A stretch of 64,000 nt of DNA, taken from contig CAVXIF010000009.1 in assembly GCA_963761775.1 (NCBI GenBank), positions 1 to 64,000 of the forward strand. Reading direction: 5' to 3'. How positions within the stretch are numbered: the stretch's first letter is position 1; every line of letters begins with the position of its first letter. Shown piece by piece: positions 37,638-47,306 of the stretch. The DNA is from Parerythrobacter_A sp963761775. Lineage in GTDB: Bacteria > Pseudomonadota > Alphaproteobacteria > Sphingomonadales > Sphingomonadaceae. A program made the position numbers and the translations under genes. The notes under the pieces were generated by a model. The model worked only from the letters and a program-made list of their open reading frames with translations. It was not told the origin of the DNA and ran no database searches.

Positions 37638-39833
37638 ATGCACCCCGTGATTATGGAACGAGAGACGAACGCGGTCACATCGACCGGACCCGGCAAGGAT
37701 GCAAAGGCGTCGGGGCTGTTCGGCGATATGGCGGTGCAGCGGGCCAAGGCCATCTTTTGGCGCAACCGCTTTCTCGTGCTGGGCATCGTGGCGCTGTCCA
37801 TACTCGCTGCACTGCTGCTGACCTTGATGGCGACACGGTACTATACCGCCACCGGCAGCGTCGAAATCGAGGAGCAGGCGCAGAAGGTCCTGGAAAGCGA
37901 AGTCGCGAAAAACAGCACGCCCGCGGATCTCTTCACGTTCCTGCAAACGCAAGTCGACATCCTGGAAAGCCGCTATCTCGCCGAACAGGTCGTGCGCCGC
38001 CTCGATCTGGCTCAGAAACCCGATCTCGTTACGCGTTTGAGACTGGATGACGAAGTCCTGCCCGCGGCGGGCCCGCAACTTGCCAATACGCTGGCCGAAA
38101 GGTTGCAGGAACAGCTGACGGTTACCCTGCCGCGCAATTCGCAAATCGTGGAAGTCAGCTATTCCAGCCCCGATGCGCGTTTGTCCGCCGATGTGGCGAA
38201 CGCCTTTCTCGACAGCTATGCCGAATCCAATCTGCTGCGCCGCGCGGAATCGACGTCCTATGCGCGAGAGTTTCTCGAAACACAGCTGGCAGAAGCGCAG
38301 CAGGAACTGGAAGATGGCGAACGGGCGGCGCTTGCCTATGCGCGCCAGGCCGGCCTCCTCGACACCAGCAATTCGGCCGGAGCCGGCAATGGCGAGGCCA
38401 CCGGACCGGCAACCCTGTCGATCACCACGTCCGATCTGGTTCAGCTGAACCAGGCGTTGAATGCGGCGCGTCAGGAACGGATCGACGCGGAACAGAAATG
38501 GCGTGCCGCCTCGGGTGTGCCCGTCCTTTCCCTGCCGCAAGTCCAGGGCAATCTCGCAATTCAGCGGCTTCAGGAACAGCGCGCCGTCGCTCAGGCCGAA
38601 TATAGCGAACTGCGAGAGCGGTATACCGACGAATATCCGACCGTCATGCAGGTGAAGGAACGCGTTTCCGAAATCGAGAGCCAGATCGGTCGCATCGCGC
38701 GCGATATCCGCAGCTCGATCCGCTTGGAATATACGTCCGCCCAGCGCGTCGAATCGGCGCTCGACGGGCGGGTGCGTGCCTTGCGTGGCGAAACGCTGAC
38801 CGAGCAGGACCGATCGGTGGAATACAATATTCTGCGTCGCAAGGCCGACACCAGCAGGCAGGTTTACGATTCGCTGTTGCAGCGCTTGCGGGAAGTGAGC
38901 CAGGAATCGCAGCTGGTTTCGAACAACATCTCGGTTCTGGACCGCGCGGCTCCGCCGCTCGAACCCTCCTCGCCACGGCCGCTTCTCAACCTTGTCCTGG
39001 GTACCATTGCCGGATTGTTGCTGGCTGCCGTCGCGACCGTGGTTCGGGAACAGATCGACAGCAAGATACGCGAACCGCGTCAGATCGAAGACTGGTTCGA
39101 CCTGCCCGTCCTTGGCGTGGTGCCGCGTGCGGAAAAGGGTAGCAGGCCTAGAGAACAAGCCATGCAGCCGCGTTCCGCCCTGTCAGAAGCCTACCAGTCG
39201 CTGGCCAACACCGTTCGCCTTAATTGCGGCAGTGGCGGACTGATCGTGGTCACGAGCTCGCGTGCTGCGGAAGGAAAGACGCTCACGTCCTACGCGCTCG
39301 CGCAGAACTTCCTGCGCATGGGGTCGCGCGTCTTGTTGATCGATGCCGACCTTCGCCGCGGCAGGCTCGACAGCATGTTCGAACGCGAGACGGAACAGGG
39401 GTTGAGCGAGGTCTTGAGCGGGCAGGTTGCGTGGCGCGATGCGGTCAACGACACCAGCCTGCCCTTTATCGCCGCCGGACAGCGGCCAGCCGACCCGGCC
39501 TTGTTGCTCAGCAGCGAAGCGCTCAACGCCATGTTGGACGAGGTGCTGAAGGACTACGACTTCGTTTTCCTCGACGGGCCTCCGGTTCTCGGTCTGGCCG
39601 ATGCGCCGATCCTCGCCAATATGGCGGATACCCTGTTGTATGTGGTCGAAAGCAGTCTGACCAAGCGTTCCGAAGTGCAGACCGGCCTGCGCCGCCTCGG
39701 CCTTGCGGGCAAGCGTCCGCTGGGCACCATCATGACCAAGTTCGATGCGGCCGCGGCGGGCTATGGTGAAGAATACGGCTATACGTATTACGGCTATGGC
39801 GAGGGAGAGAGCGGGCTTGCAGCGCGCAGCTGA
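37638..39833 (+). CDS. Wzz-type chain-length regulator fused to a BY-kinase (Wzc-like)
   Basis: About 731 residues. The N-terminal Wzz domain has one membrane helix near residue 40 (FLVLGIVALSILAALLLTLM), then a long periplasmic coiled-coil region with the GNVR-type stretch (EYSELRERYTDEYPTVMQVK), and a second helix near residue 455 (LNLVLGTIAGLLLAAVATVV). The cytoplasmic kinase has Walker A EGKTLTSYALA, Walker A' VLLIDADLRRGR and Walker B VFLDGPPVLGLADAP. It ends in a tyrosine cluster (YGEEYGYTYYGYGEG), the autophosphorylation tail. It controls polymer length and export with the Wza-like protein. ATG 37638 is preferred; 37653 is possible. Confidence 0.9.
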   Translation: MHPVIMERETNAVTSTGPGKDAKASGLFGDMAVQRAKAIFWRNRFLVLGIVALSILAALLLTLMATRYYTATGSVEIEEQAQKVLESEVAKNSTPADLFTFLQTQVDILESRYLAEQVVRRLDLAQKPDLVTRLRLDDEVLPAAGPQLANTLAERLQEQLTVTLPRNSQIVEVSYSSPDARLSADVANAFLDSYAESNLLRRAESTSYAREFLETQLAEAQQELEDGERAALAYARQAGLLDTSNSAGAGNGEATGPATLSITTSDLVQLNQALNAARQERIDAEQKWRAASGVPVLSLPQVQGNLAIQRLQEQRAVAQAEYSELRERYTDEYPTVMQVKERVSEIESQIGRIARDIRSSIRLEYTSAQRVESALDGRVRALRGETLTEQDRSVEYNILRRKADTSRQVYDSLLQRLREVSQESQLVSNNISVLDRAAPPLEPSSPRPLLNLVLGTIAGLLLAAVATVVREQIDSKIREPRQIEDWFDLPVLGVVPRAEKGSRPREQAMQPRSALSEAYQSLANTVRLNCGSGGLIVVTSSRAAEGKTLTSYALAQNFLRMGSRVLLIDADLRRGRLDSMFERETEQGLSEVLSGQVAWRDAVNDTSLPFIAAGQRPADPALLLSSEALNAMLDEVLKDYDFVFLDGPPVLGLADAPILANMADTLLYVVESSLTKRSEVQTGLRRLGLAGKRPLGTIMTKFDAAAAGYGEEYGYTYYGYGEGESGLAARS

Positions 39834-39837
39834 ACCG

Positions 39838-40977
39838 ATGTCCGGCGCGCGACTGCTCGCCGCGGCCTTGTCGTTCTTCGCCGGCTTGGCGCTGATCGCT
39901 TCGACCCTGGTCTTTTCGAACCCGCAATTTACCGGCACGGCGCTGTTCCGCAGCCTGGGAACCGACAACCCGTCGGCTCTTTCGCGCCTTGCGACGCTTC
40001 GTTTTGCCGAGGAAGATTACGCGGCCGCCAATGCCGCAGCACGTGCAAGTTTGCGGTCGGCACCCTTCGATCAACGCAGTCTGACCATCAGCGCACTGAC
40101 CGATCCCCGCGCAGAGCGGCGGGACCGCGGTGTCAACCTTGCCGCCGCGCTCGGCTGGCGCGATCCGGCAACGCAAATATTGCTCGCAGGATTGAGCTTG
40201 GAGGGTGGCCAGCCTGAAATGTTCGTGCAGCGAATCGGTGCACTCGCAACGATGGACGAATGGTCGCCTACGCTTGTGGCGCTGTATGATCTGGGGCTGG
40301 AAGATCCTGACGCCCGGGCCGGAGTTACCCAAACTCTGGCTCGGGAAGGGGCGGTGCAGAGGGCGTTCTGGGGGGCGGCACCGACACGCAGCACGTCATT
40401 GAAACGACGCGCCGATGCGTTGCGCGTCGTGGCACCGGGCATGGCACCCGACCTCCGCCGCGAAACCGCTGCGACGCTGATTGCAAGAATGCGCGTCGAA
40501 CCGGGCGGGGATGCGCTGGCATTTGGCGTGTGGCGCACCCTGGTGCGAAAGCCGAAAGGCAACGAGATCGCCGGGGGGCGCCTGCGTCTGCCGCTTGCCG
40601 CATCCCCCACGCCCTACGACTGGCAACAACCCGCGAGGAGTGCGGTAGCATTAAGCAATTATGGCGAGGCGGGCATCGAAATTACGCCCTTCGTCACGCA
40701 AGCATCAGCCGTGATAACACGTGAATTGCCGTCGCAACCCGCACGATATCGTTTGCTCGCGATTCCGGCGGAAAACGGTTCGGCCGCCGGCCTTAGGTGG
40801 GATGCGCGATGTCTCGATCGGCAGCTGGACGTTTTGCCATCGACTACGACCGGAGAGGCAATAAGCGCGCGCGTTACGATACCAGCCGATTGCCGCCGCC
40901 CCAACGTTACTCTGCGAATCGGCAGGAATGCCGCGCGCATCGCGCTCGATCGCCTTGCAATCGAACGAGCCGAATGA
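39838..40977 (+). CDS. Membrane-anchored TPR-like protein of unknown function in the export operon
   Basis: About 379 residues, not assigned to a named family. One N-terminal membrane helix (LLAAALSFFAGLALIASTLV) is followed by an Ala-rich helical part with TPR-like spacing (SRLATLRFAEEDYAAANAAA, then DPATQILLAGLSLEGGQPEM). A C-terminal beta-rich domain with two cysteines (WDARCLDRQLDV, IPADCRRPNVTLRIG) may be periplasmic. The start is taken 4 bases after the kinase stop; ATG 39796 inside the kinase gene is an alternative. Its position suggests a role in polysaccharide export or assembly. Confidence 0.6.
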   Translation: MSGARLLAAALSFFAGLALIASTLVFSNPQFTGTALFRSLGTDNPSALSRLATLRFAEEDYAAANAAARASLRSAPFDQRSLTISALTDPRAERRDRGVNLAAALGWRDPATQILLAGLSLEGGQPEMFVQRIGALATMDEWSPTLVALYDLGLEDPDARAGVTQTLAREGAVQRAFWGAAPTRSTSLKRRADALRVVAPGMAPDLRRETAATLIARMRVEPGGDALAFGVWRTLVRKPKGNEIAGGRLRLPLAASPTPYDWQQPARSAVALSNYGEAGIEITPFVTQASAVITRELPSQPARYRLLAIPAENGSAAGLRWDARCLDRQLDVLPSTTTGEAISARVTIPADCRRPNVTLRIGRNAARIALDRLAIERAE

Positions 40978-41087
40978 GCGTTATTACGCAGCTGCAGCAT
41001 TTTTTTGCCGGAGGCGACAGATTTGTTGTTGCAAAACTTCGCTCCGCGCCCTAGACAGAAGGCCAACAAATCTCACGGGGAAATGAC

Positions 41088-41348
41088 ATGAGCACTTTGA
41101 AGACCTTGATTTCGTCTGCCGCGCTCGCGGCGCTGGCAATCGGTACGACGGCGAACGCAGCCGTCCGCCCCGCTGTATCCAACCTCAGCGCTTCGACGCC
41201 CGCCGTCGCTGCCGAGCGCTCCGTAACGAAGACCCGTTCCGAATCGCAGCTTGCAGGAGTGCCGCTGTTTGCCATCATCCTGGGCGTTGCTGCTACGATC
41301 GCTGGGATTGTCATAATTGCGGACGACGGAGACGAGAGCCCGGCATAA
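41088..41348 (+). CDS. Small exported protein with C-terminal membrane segment
   Basis: 86 residues. A Sec signal peptide (ISSAALAALAIGTTANAAVR) is followed by a Ser/Ala/Thr-rich stretch. A hydrophobic segment of about 20 residues (VPLFAIILGVAATIAGIVII) and an acidic tail (ADDGDESPA) end the protein. The ATG follows GGGGAAAT at fair spacing. It has its own 110-base leader and a strong terminator right after, so it is probably a separate, well-expressed transcript. Function unknown; I recall similar small proteins near sphingomonad polysaccharide loci but cannot confirm. Confidence 0.7.
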   Translation: MSTLKTLISSAALAALAIGTTANAAVRPAVSNLSASTPAVAAERSVTKTRSESQLAGVPLFAIILGVAATIAGIVIIADDGDESPA

Positions 41349-41378
41349 GCCGGCGCTCACCGATCTGACGATATAGAG

Positions 41379-41417
41379 AAAAAGGGTGCGGCGGATAATA
41401 TCCGCCGCACCCTTTTT
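41379..41417 (+). terminator. Rho-independent terminator after the small exported protein
   Basis: A perfect 17-base stem AAAAAGGGTGCGGCGGA with TCCGCCGCACCCTTTTT around a TAATA loop, ending in a T run. It is symmetric enough to act both ways and cleanly separates the export operon from the next unit. Confidence 0.92.
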
Positions 41418-41533
41418 CGTTGGACGACTCCGACACGGCGCAATCACGCTCCGTCGCACGCGCCCAAAGAAAACATTTTCCTACATTGCCAGGTGTGGTT
41501 AGCAGAGGTGCTCCTTTTCATTCAGGAGCTGCC

Positions 41534-41974
41534 ATGTCCCGCCTGCAATTGCCGCAACCGGCAACCCCCGCCAAATATATCTCGTTCCATGCGCTTGCCG
41601 TATCCGATTCGACGGGTGCCTATTTCCCTGCGAGCGGTGACGACCCCCTGCCGATTCGCCGCGTTACGCCCATTCCAGCCCCCGATGTCGTGGGCACCGC
41701 TGCAACGGGCAAGACCATCACACCGGCTTTCGCTGCGGCAGCCGACCTCGCTGTGTGGGTGGAAATGTCCGGAGACTGGGCGGGGCGAATCACGGTAGAG
41801 CGCTCCGCCGACGAAGGCGCAAACTGGCATGAGCTCACAATTGGCGGCAGGCCCTGGCCGCCATTCCTCCATAATGGCGCGCAAGCCGTTGCGCTGGAAG
41901 GGCGGGCGGATGTCCGGTTTCGGCTCGTGCTCGATATTGTCGATGGTATCGCTCAGTATCGGATCGGACAATGA
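41534..41974 (+). CDS. Phage-structural-like small beta-sandwich protein
   Basis: 146 residues starting at an ATG with AGGAG 6 bases before it. The second half reads LAVWVEMSGDWAGRITVERS, then DEGANWHELTIGG and RADVRFRLVLDIVDGIAQYR. This layout (weak Trp, 'ERSADEGANW', closing 'RFRL...YRIGQ') resembles small beta-sandwich proteins that accompany phage tail or receptor-binding genes; that is a memory-based resemblance, not proof. No signal peptide. It is coupled by ATGA to the SGNH hydrolase that follows. Confidence 0.5.
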   Translation: MSRLQLPQPATPAKYISFHALAVSDSTGAYFPASGDDPLPIRRVTPIPAPDVVGTAATGKTITPAFAAAADLAVWVEMSGDWAGRITVERSADEGANWHELTIGGRPWPPFLHNGAQAVALEGRADVRFRLVLDIVDGIAQYRIGQ

Positions 41975-43296
41975 ACGCATTCGATCCTGCCCTTCGCATG
42001 CAAGTCTCGCAGATCGATCGCGATTTACGCAAAGACCGTATCCTCCGGCAACTGCAAGCCGGGTTGGCTTTGCGGGGCGGTCGCCTGCCCGCACTGGTCG
42101 TTAGCCCACCGGCGCTCAGCATCCACCCGGTGTCGGGCGAGACCGACTTGCCCCAACCCTATCATTATTTCCGGGCAATTGATGATGGCGGCGCGCTCGA
42201 TACACGCACATTCGCCTTTCCCTCCGGGGACTGGATACCCGCGACGCAAAGCTATCCCCTCGACCGGTTTGCAATGGCCTATGGTCCGCACAAGGGTGAT
42301 GGCACCGCTGATGGCGTGGAAACGAATCGAGCGACGATCAACGACAATATCGTGCAATTCGTGACTAGCGCGCCCGATCTCGTCATCGAATTTCACAATT
42401 TCGCGGCAAATGGCGGCGGATTTCGGCTGTTGGTGGACGATGCCTACGTAACGACCGGCAAGATCGGTTGCGACGGCAGCGGCCCCGGACGCGCCAACCT
42501 GCGAATCACGTGGGGGGCAGGCGGCGATGGCGATGCCCGGCCCAGGACATACCGGCTGATCGGCGGCAATGCCTTCCGGTTCGGCGGGGTCAAATGCTCG
42601 GCCCTGCATGCCCCGTGGCCCGCGCCGTTGCAGGGCGGTCTGCGCGTCATTGTTCACGGAGACAGTTATGTGCAGGGGGATGCGAGCGCGGTCGCGACGG
42701 CGCCGCATCCGACGCTGGCGGGATGCCTCGGCCTGCTGCTGGGACAGGACGATTGCCGTCCCTCTGGGGTCGGATCGACCGGGTTCCTGGCTCGGGGCGC
42801 AGGTCTGAATACGGCAGTGGATCGAGTCGATGCCGATATCATCGCACAAACGCCCGACGCCATTATCGACCTGATGGGATTGAACGACGAACTTGCCGTT
42901 GCCCAAAATGGCCAGGACGCGACGCAGTTCGCGCGCGAGGTGGAACGCTGGATCCTTGCGATTCGCAAAGCCCTGCCCGACTCGCCGATCTTCATGACCG
43001 GGCCGATGTCGCCAAAGGCCGCGAGCGTCAGCAGGCTTGCGGTCGCGGCGGCAAAGCGCGCGGTTGCCGAGCGATGGCAGTCCGAAGGCGTCTATTTCCT
43101 CGAAAACCTCGGCGATGCGCCCTGGGTTTCGGGAACCGGGCAGGTCGCGGCCCCGCGCGGAGACGGCAATGCGGACTGGGTGACCGGGGGTGTCGACGGG
43201 CAGGACGGGGCACACCCCACCCCGGCAGGTGCCGCGTATCTGGCGGTCCGAATCGCCGGGGCAATGCAGGCGGCGCTTGCCACCCCGACCGATTGA
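41971..43296 (+). CDS. SGNH/GDSL-family hydrolase
   Basis: A 441-residue protein whose C-terminal half (residues about 225-435) is an SGNH hydrolase. Block I is VHGDSYVQG (nucleophile Ser), the oxyanion Gly is in GSTGFLARGAG, block III is DLMGLNDE (Asn), and block V is DGQDGAHPTPAGAAY (Asp and His). The N-terminal half has a beta-rich region (VIEFHNFAANGGGFRLLVDD) that may bind carbohydrate. It has no signal peptide. It could deacetylate or trim the polysaccharide, or be a phage-derived tail esterase, given its partner gene. The catalytic set is complete. Confidence 0.75.
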   Translation: MNAFDPALRMQVSQIDRDLRKDRILRQLQAGLALRGGRLPALVVSPPALSIHPVSGETDLPQPYHYFRAIDDGGALDTRTFAFPSGDWIPATQSYPLDRFAMAYGPHKGDGTADGVETNRATINDNIVQFVTSAPDLVIEFHNFAANGGGFRLLVDDAYVTTGKIGCDGSGPGRANLRITWGAGGDGDARPRTYRLIGGNAFRFGGVKCSALHAPWPAPLQGGLRVIVHGDSYVQGDASAVATAPHPTLAGCLGLLLGQDDCRPSGVGSTGFLARGAGLNTAVDRVDADIIAQTPDAIIDLMGLNDELAVAQNGQDATQFAREVERWILAIRKALPDSPIFMTGPMSPKAASVSRLAVAAAKRAVAERWQSEGVYFLENLGDAPWVSGTGQVAAPRGDGNADWVTGGVDGQDGAHPTPAGAAYLAVRIAGAMQAALATPTD

Positions 43297-43446
43297 GGGC
43301 CGTGGCGCAACACATGCGCAGGGGTCGTCCGTCTTTTTGCTTTCCCCCCGCACACGCTTACCTTAGTGCGCGCGTATTGGCCCGTATTGGACTGCTAACG
43401 AGACGAGGGACGTATCGGTACCGCCGGCGGCATTTGGGCGACGGGA

Positions 43447-44797
43447 TTGCGGCAGCGCCTCGTGCGTGGATCGGGGGCCATGCTTTACGAAAAGGGCGTG
43501 GTCATCCTGTCCCAATTGCTGCTGGTGCCGGTTCTGGTCGGCGCATGGGGCGATGTGCGGTACGGTCTGTGGGTCATGCTGATCGCCATTCCGCAGTTTC
43601 TCGCAATCAGCGACCTTGGCCTGTCCATTGCGGCGGGCGTGCGTTTGACCGAAGCGGTTGCGGCGGAGGATAGCGCACGACAGCGCCTGATCTACCACAC
43701 CGCGCTGGCGACGATAACCAGCGTCTGTGCGGTGGTCGCGGCGGTCGGATTGGGCGTGCTGGTCGCCCTGAGCGATGTGCTGACCGGGGTGGCCGGTGTC
43801 CTGTCTGCGGATGGCTTGATAACCGCACTGGTGCTGCTGTTGTTCTATGGCTGCGGCGTGCTGGCGGGGGGCACCTTGCTCGTCCCGTTGAAGGCATACG
43901 GACATCTGCATCTTTCGGTGTCGTGGCAGGCGACCACGCTGGCGTGCGAAGCGGTGGCGACGGGTGTCGTCGCCACTATCGGCGGTGGATTGGTCGAGGC
44001 GGCGGCGGCCTTGCTGGCGGTACGCATCACGGCACTTCTCCTGCTGCTGGTTCTCACCCGCAGCCGGGTCCCGCGCGGGACGATGGGGTGGCGGCAGGCA
44101 AGCAGGCAGGAATTTCGCGCGCAGCTGGGCCCGGGGCTCAGCGCGATGGCCATGCCGGTGGGGCAAGTCACGATGCTGCATGGTACCGTGCTGGCCGTGG
44201 GCTGGGCCGCAGGCCCGGCGGCGGCGGCAGTCGTCGCTGTCGTCCGCACCCTGTCGCGTATCGGTCTGCAGCTGGCGACCATCGTCGTTCGCGCGGTATG
44301 GTACGATTACTCCGCCGCCGCGCAAAGCGGCATGGAGGCCCGCGCCCGGCGCCTGCTATGGCTCGGGTTGGGGCTGACGGTTGCGCTGTGCATTCCCTAT
44401 ACGATCGGCTTGCTGCTGTTCGGCGAGCCTGCCGTGGCGCTGTGGACCGGTGGCGAAATCAGGCCAGCATATGCTGTCATAGCGGTCATGGCAGCGGGCA
44501 CCGTGTTCGCCGGCCTGTGGAACATCGGCATCCAGTATCTGGCCGCGCTGAACCAGCTGCGCGCGGCATCCGCCATACTGATCGTGGTGGCAGTCATGCA
44601 GGTTGCGCTGGCAGCCGTGCTGAGCAAGGCGCTGGGGTGCCTTGGGTGGCGTCATCACGCTGGCGGCGGCAGATGTGGCGATGGCCGGTGTCTTCCTGAT
44701 GCTCGCACGCACGCGGCTGGTCGGCTTTACCGGCGTGCGCACGTCGCTGGCCGAAGCCTATGGTGCCGCCCGCCGTCTCGGGCGCGTTGCACCGTGA
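43447..44797 (+). CDS. Wzx-like polysaccharide flippase (one frame break)
   Basis: About 450 residues of alternating hydrophobic segments, starting ILSQLLLVPVLVGAWGDVRY GLW-like, the usual Wzx/MATE-type opening, with DLGLSIAAGVRLTEAVA in the second helix region and LVVPLK-like segments after it. Translocates undecaprenyl-linked repeat units. The frame breaks near 44636 in a G run; one frame over it continues GGVITLAAADVAMAGVFLML and ends at 44797, overlapping the next gene as GTGA. Without that shift the frame runs straight into the next gene and mimics a fusion. The start is unclear: TTG 43447, GTG 43462 or ATG 43480. Confidence 0.8.
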
Positions 44798-46074
44798 TCG
44801 AAACGATCGTCATTTGCGTCCTCGCGCTGGGGATCGTGCTGCTGTTGCGGATCAAGCTGTTCAGCGCGCTTGGCATCACGATCGCGTTCTTCATGGTGGG
44901 CGCAGTCATTCCCTACATCATGTATCGCCTTGGCAATTTCGTGCCGGACAATGCGTTGCTGCCATTCGAGCGCCTGCCGATCGACCGCGCTTTCCTGCTG
45001 TTCTGCCTCGGCGCATCAGCGACAGGTATCGCGTATTTCCTCGGCCGCCGACCGATGCACGACACGCAGGCACCGACCTATCGCGACAACGGAGCCTCGC
45101 TCATGGTCGCGCTGTGCTTCGCAGCCTTTGTCGGGGCCGCCATATATTTTGCGCTGGTCATATTTGTATCGGGTAGCTTCTCCGAAGCTCTGCTGGTGTC
45201 GCAGGGACGCGCGCGCGTGGAGAATTCGATTTACAACCTGGCCGAGATTTTCAGCTTCGTGGCCCAGGTCTGCCCTGTGTTCGCCTGGTTTCTGTTGCTC
45301 GACCGGGACGATAGAACACCGAGCGAGATCGCCCTCGTCGGCGCAGCCGTGGTGCTGGGGGCAGGCCTGGCGTTCGCGTCGGGCGGTCGGTCGATCATGG
45401 TGCTTTTTCTCCTGGCCCTGGCATGGGGTCGCCTGATCCGGTTGAACCTGGTGGGGACCGCCGTGGCTGGCGCCATAGGCGCATTGGCAATCGGTATTTT
45501 ATCGGCTGTGTTCATCGGCTTGCGATACGATGCACAGGGCTTCACTGGTGCGCGTGGCCAAAGCACCTTGGAACTTGCAACAACCGGTTTGACCTTTGTC
45601 GATCACATCGCGCTTGCGATCGACTATTCCGACTGGAATGGTCTGACATATGGCCAGAGCTATCTAAATGCGTTTGCATTGGTGATACCGCGCGATTTCT
45701 GGCCTGACAAACCGCTTCAGCTAAGTATTCTCATGCGCGAGTTTTATTATGGCGATACCCTTGGCGGAGCTCCACCCGGCTTGTATGGGGAAGCCTTAAT
45801 AAGTGGAGGGATAGTTGGTATAGTATTGATTGGAATAGCTTTTGGGCTGGCTGTCGCGAAGCTTGACAATATCAACGTGCGAGCTGGGAATGCAGGGTCG
45901 CCAATTGATATAGCCTTTGCGGGTCTTTTTGTTCCGATGGTTCCCTATGCGCTGATACGTGGAGGCTTTGATATAGGATTTATAAGGGTCGGTATTCCAT
46001 TGGCTCTTTCGATAGCGATCGTATTCATAGCAAACAGATTGGCTGATCCTCTGCGTTCTAAACTTACCAATTAA
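44794..46074 (+). CDS. Wzy-like polysaccharide polymerase
   Basis: About 426 residues with ten or more membrane segments (FMVGAVIPYIMYRLGNFV, LMVALCFAAFVGAAIYFALV, LVGAAVVLGAGLAFASGGRS). ASGGRSIMVLFLLALAWGRL and the loop GLTYGQSYLNAFALVIPRDF followed by WPDKP are typical of oligosaccharide repeat-unit polymerases, which polymerise in the periplasm. It starts with GTG overlapping the flippase stop. Base composition turns AT-rich in its last third, where the imported-looking segment begins. No motif gives linkage specificity. Confidence 0.75.
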   Translation: MIETIVICVLALGIVLLLRIKLFSALGITIAFFMVGAVIPYIMYRLGNFVPDNALLPFERLPIDRAFLLFCLGASATGIAYFLGRRPMHDTQAPTYRDNGASLMVALCFAAFVGAAIYFALVIFVSGSFSEALLVSQGRARVENSIYNLAEIFSFVAQVCPVFAWFLLLDRDDRTPSEIALVGAAVVLGAGLAFASGGRSIMVLFLLALAWGRLIRLNLVGTAVAGAIGALAIGILSAVFIGLRYDAQGFTGARGQSTLELATTGLTFVDHIALAIDYSDWNGLTYGQSYLNAFALVIPRDFWPDKPLQLSILMREFYYGDTLGGAPPGLYGEALISGGIVGIVLIGIAFGLAVAKLDNINVRAGNAGSPIDIAFAGLFVPMVPYALIRGGFDIGFIRVGIPLALSIAIVFIANRLADPLRSKLTN

Positions 46075-46090
46075 ATATGAGAGATGTAGA

Positions 46091-47299
46091 ATGAAGCGGA
46101 TACTTATTGTCAATGCCTATGGGCATTCCAACCGTGGTGATAGCGTCCTTTTGGATGAATGTATCGACGAGGTAATTACCGCTTTTCCAGCTAGCGAAGT
46201 TGCTGTCGCATTGTTTGAGGGTACTACATCGCGTGCTGTTTCGTTGCGAAGGATTGGTAATCCAAGGCTGTCTGGTAATAAAGTTAGAAAAATTGAAACG
46301 ATATTTTTGCTGATAACGGCCAGATTGCCTTCTATATTTTGGAACCTACTTCCCGTTGAGCAGCGAGAAACCATGAAATTTATGAAGAATGCCGATCTGG
46401 TTATTAGTGCGCCAGGTGGTTATATAACCGATGTAAATGCTTCGTGGATCGTCGCATTAGTGCATATTGAGCGAGGCCTTTCCCTAGCAAAGCACGTTGT
46501 ACTCGCACCCCAAAGCATAGGGCCTTTGAAAAGTTCAATGGGTCGCAAAGCGATCGGTAAAGTGCTATCTCGATGCGACGTAAATTGCGTCCGGGACAGC
46601 CCATCCGAACAATTTCTTAAAACAGCCGGGGTTCCCGCAGCAAAGATTCTGAAAACCGGCGATAGCGCTTTCTGGAACGTTCCCTCCCCCGTCGATGCGA
46701 CCATCGTAGATTCAGCTTTTGATAAGCTGGGCATGGAACCAGAAGAAAGTTTCATAGGTGCTACGGCTGTGGACTGGAGTTTCCCCCACAAGCGCAACGC
46801 AATGGAACTAAAAGAGAATTACATTGCCAAATTTACGCATATTGTAAAGGAGATTAGATCTACACATGGTCTGCGAACAGTTTTTTTTAATCAGGTTGAT
46901 GATGATCGGGAAGTACTTAAGGAAATAGGAATGCGGTGCGGTGAAGATGCCGTTATCCAGAACGGATCGCCTCCCTCTCCTGTTTTACGTGCGATGATGG
47001 CTAGGTCTTCGTCGTTCATCGGGACACGATTTCATAGCTGTATTTTTGCCATGATGGGTGGCGTCCCAACGACCGCAATTGCTTATCTACCAAAAACGAC
47101 CGGCATAATGAAAGACTTAAAGATCAGCCGTCTGACTTCGATCGAAGCAGTGGATGATAAAATGATACTGAATCATGTCGAAGGAGATTTGGCGCGGCCC
47201 GAGTTGGCGCGTCAAGAACTCACGGATAAGCTATCAAACTACCGATCGACGCAAAAGCGGTTTTCTGAAGTGCTTGCTTCTTTGGCAGTCGAAGGATGA
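46091..47299 (+). CDS. Polysaccharide pyruvyl transferase family protein
   Basis: 402 residues of the WcaK/CsaB type, which add ketal pyruvate from phosphoenolpyruvate to sugars. It has ILIVNAYGHSNRGDSVLLDE at the start, the mid-protein ADLVISAPGGYITDVNASW and APQSIGPLKSSMGRKAIGKV, and near the end FIGTRFHSCIFAMMGGVPTT with the conserved R-F-H. Codon use and base composition are AT-rich (46261-46320 counts to 35% GC), unlike the rest of the locus, so the gene was probably acquired. An AGAATG-type leader with GAGATG precedes the start. Confidence 0.85.
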   Translation: MKRILIVNAYGHSNRGDSVLLDECIDEVITAFPASEVAVALFEGTTSRAVSLRRIGNPRLSGNKVRKIETIFLLITARLPSIFWNLLPVEQRETMKFMKNADLVISAPGGYITDVNASWIVALVHIERGLSLAKHVVLAPQSIGPLKSSMGRKAIGKVLSRCDVNCVRDSPSEQFLKTAGVPAAKILKTGDSAFWNVPSPVDATIVDSAFDKLGMEPEESFIGATAVDWSFPHKRNAMELKENYIAKFTHIVKEIRSTHGLRTVFFNQVDDDREVLKEIGMRCGEDAVIQNGSPPSPVLRAMMARSSSFIGTRFHSCIFAMMGGVPTTAIAYLPKTTGIMKDLKISRLTSIEAVDDKMILNHVEGDLARPELARQELTDKLSNYRSTQKRFSEVLASLAVEG

Positions 47300-47306
47300 T
47301 ATAATA

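Noticed and set aside
43447..46074. An apparent 875-residue flippase-polymerase fusion
   Set aside because: The join is produced by one frame break near 44636; one frame over, the flippase continues with hydrophobic sequence to a stop at 44797 that overlaps a GTG start of the polymerase, as elsewhere in the operon.
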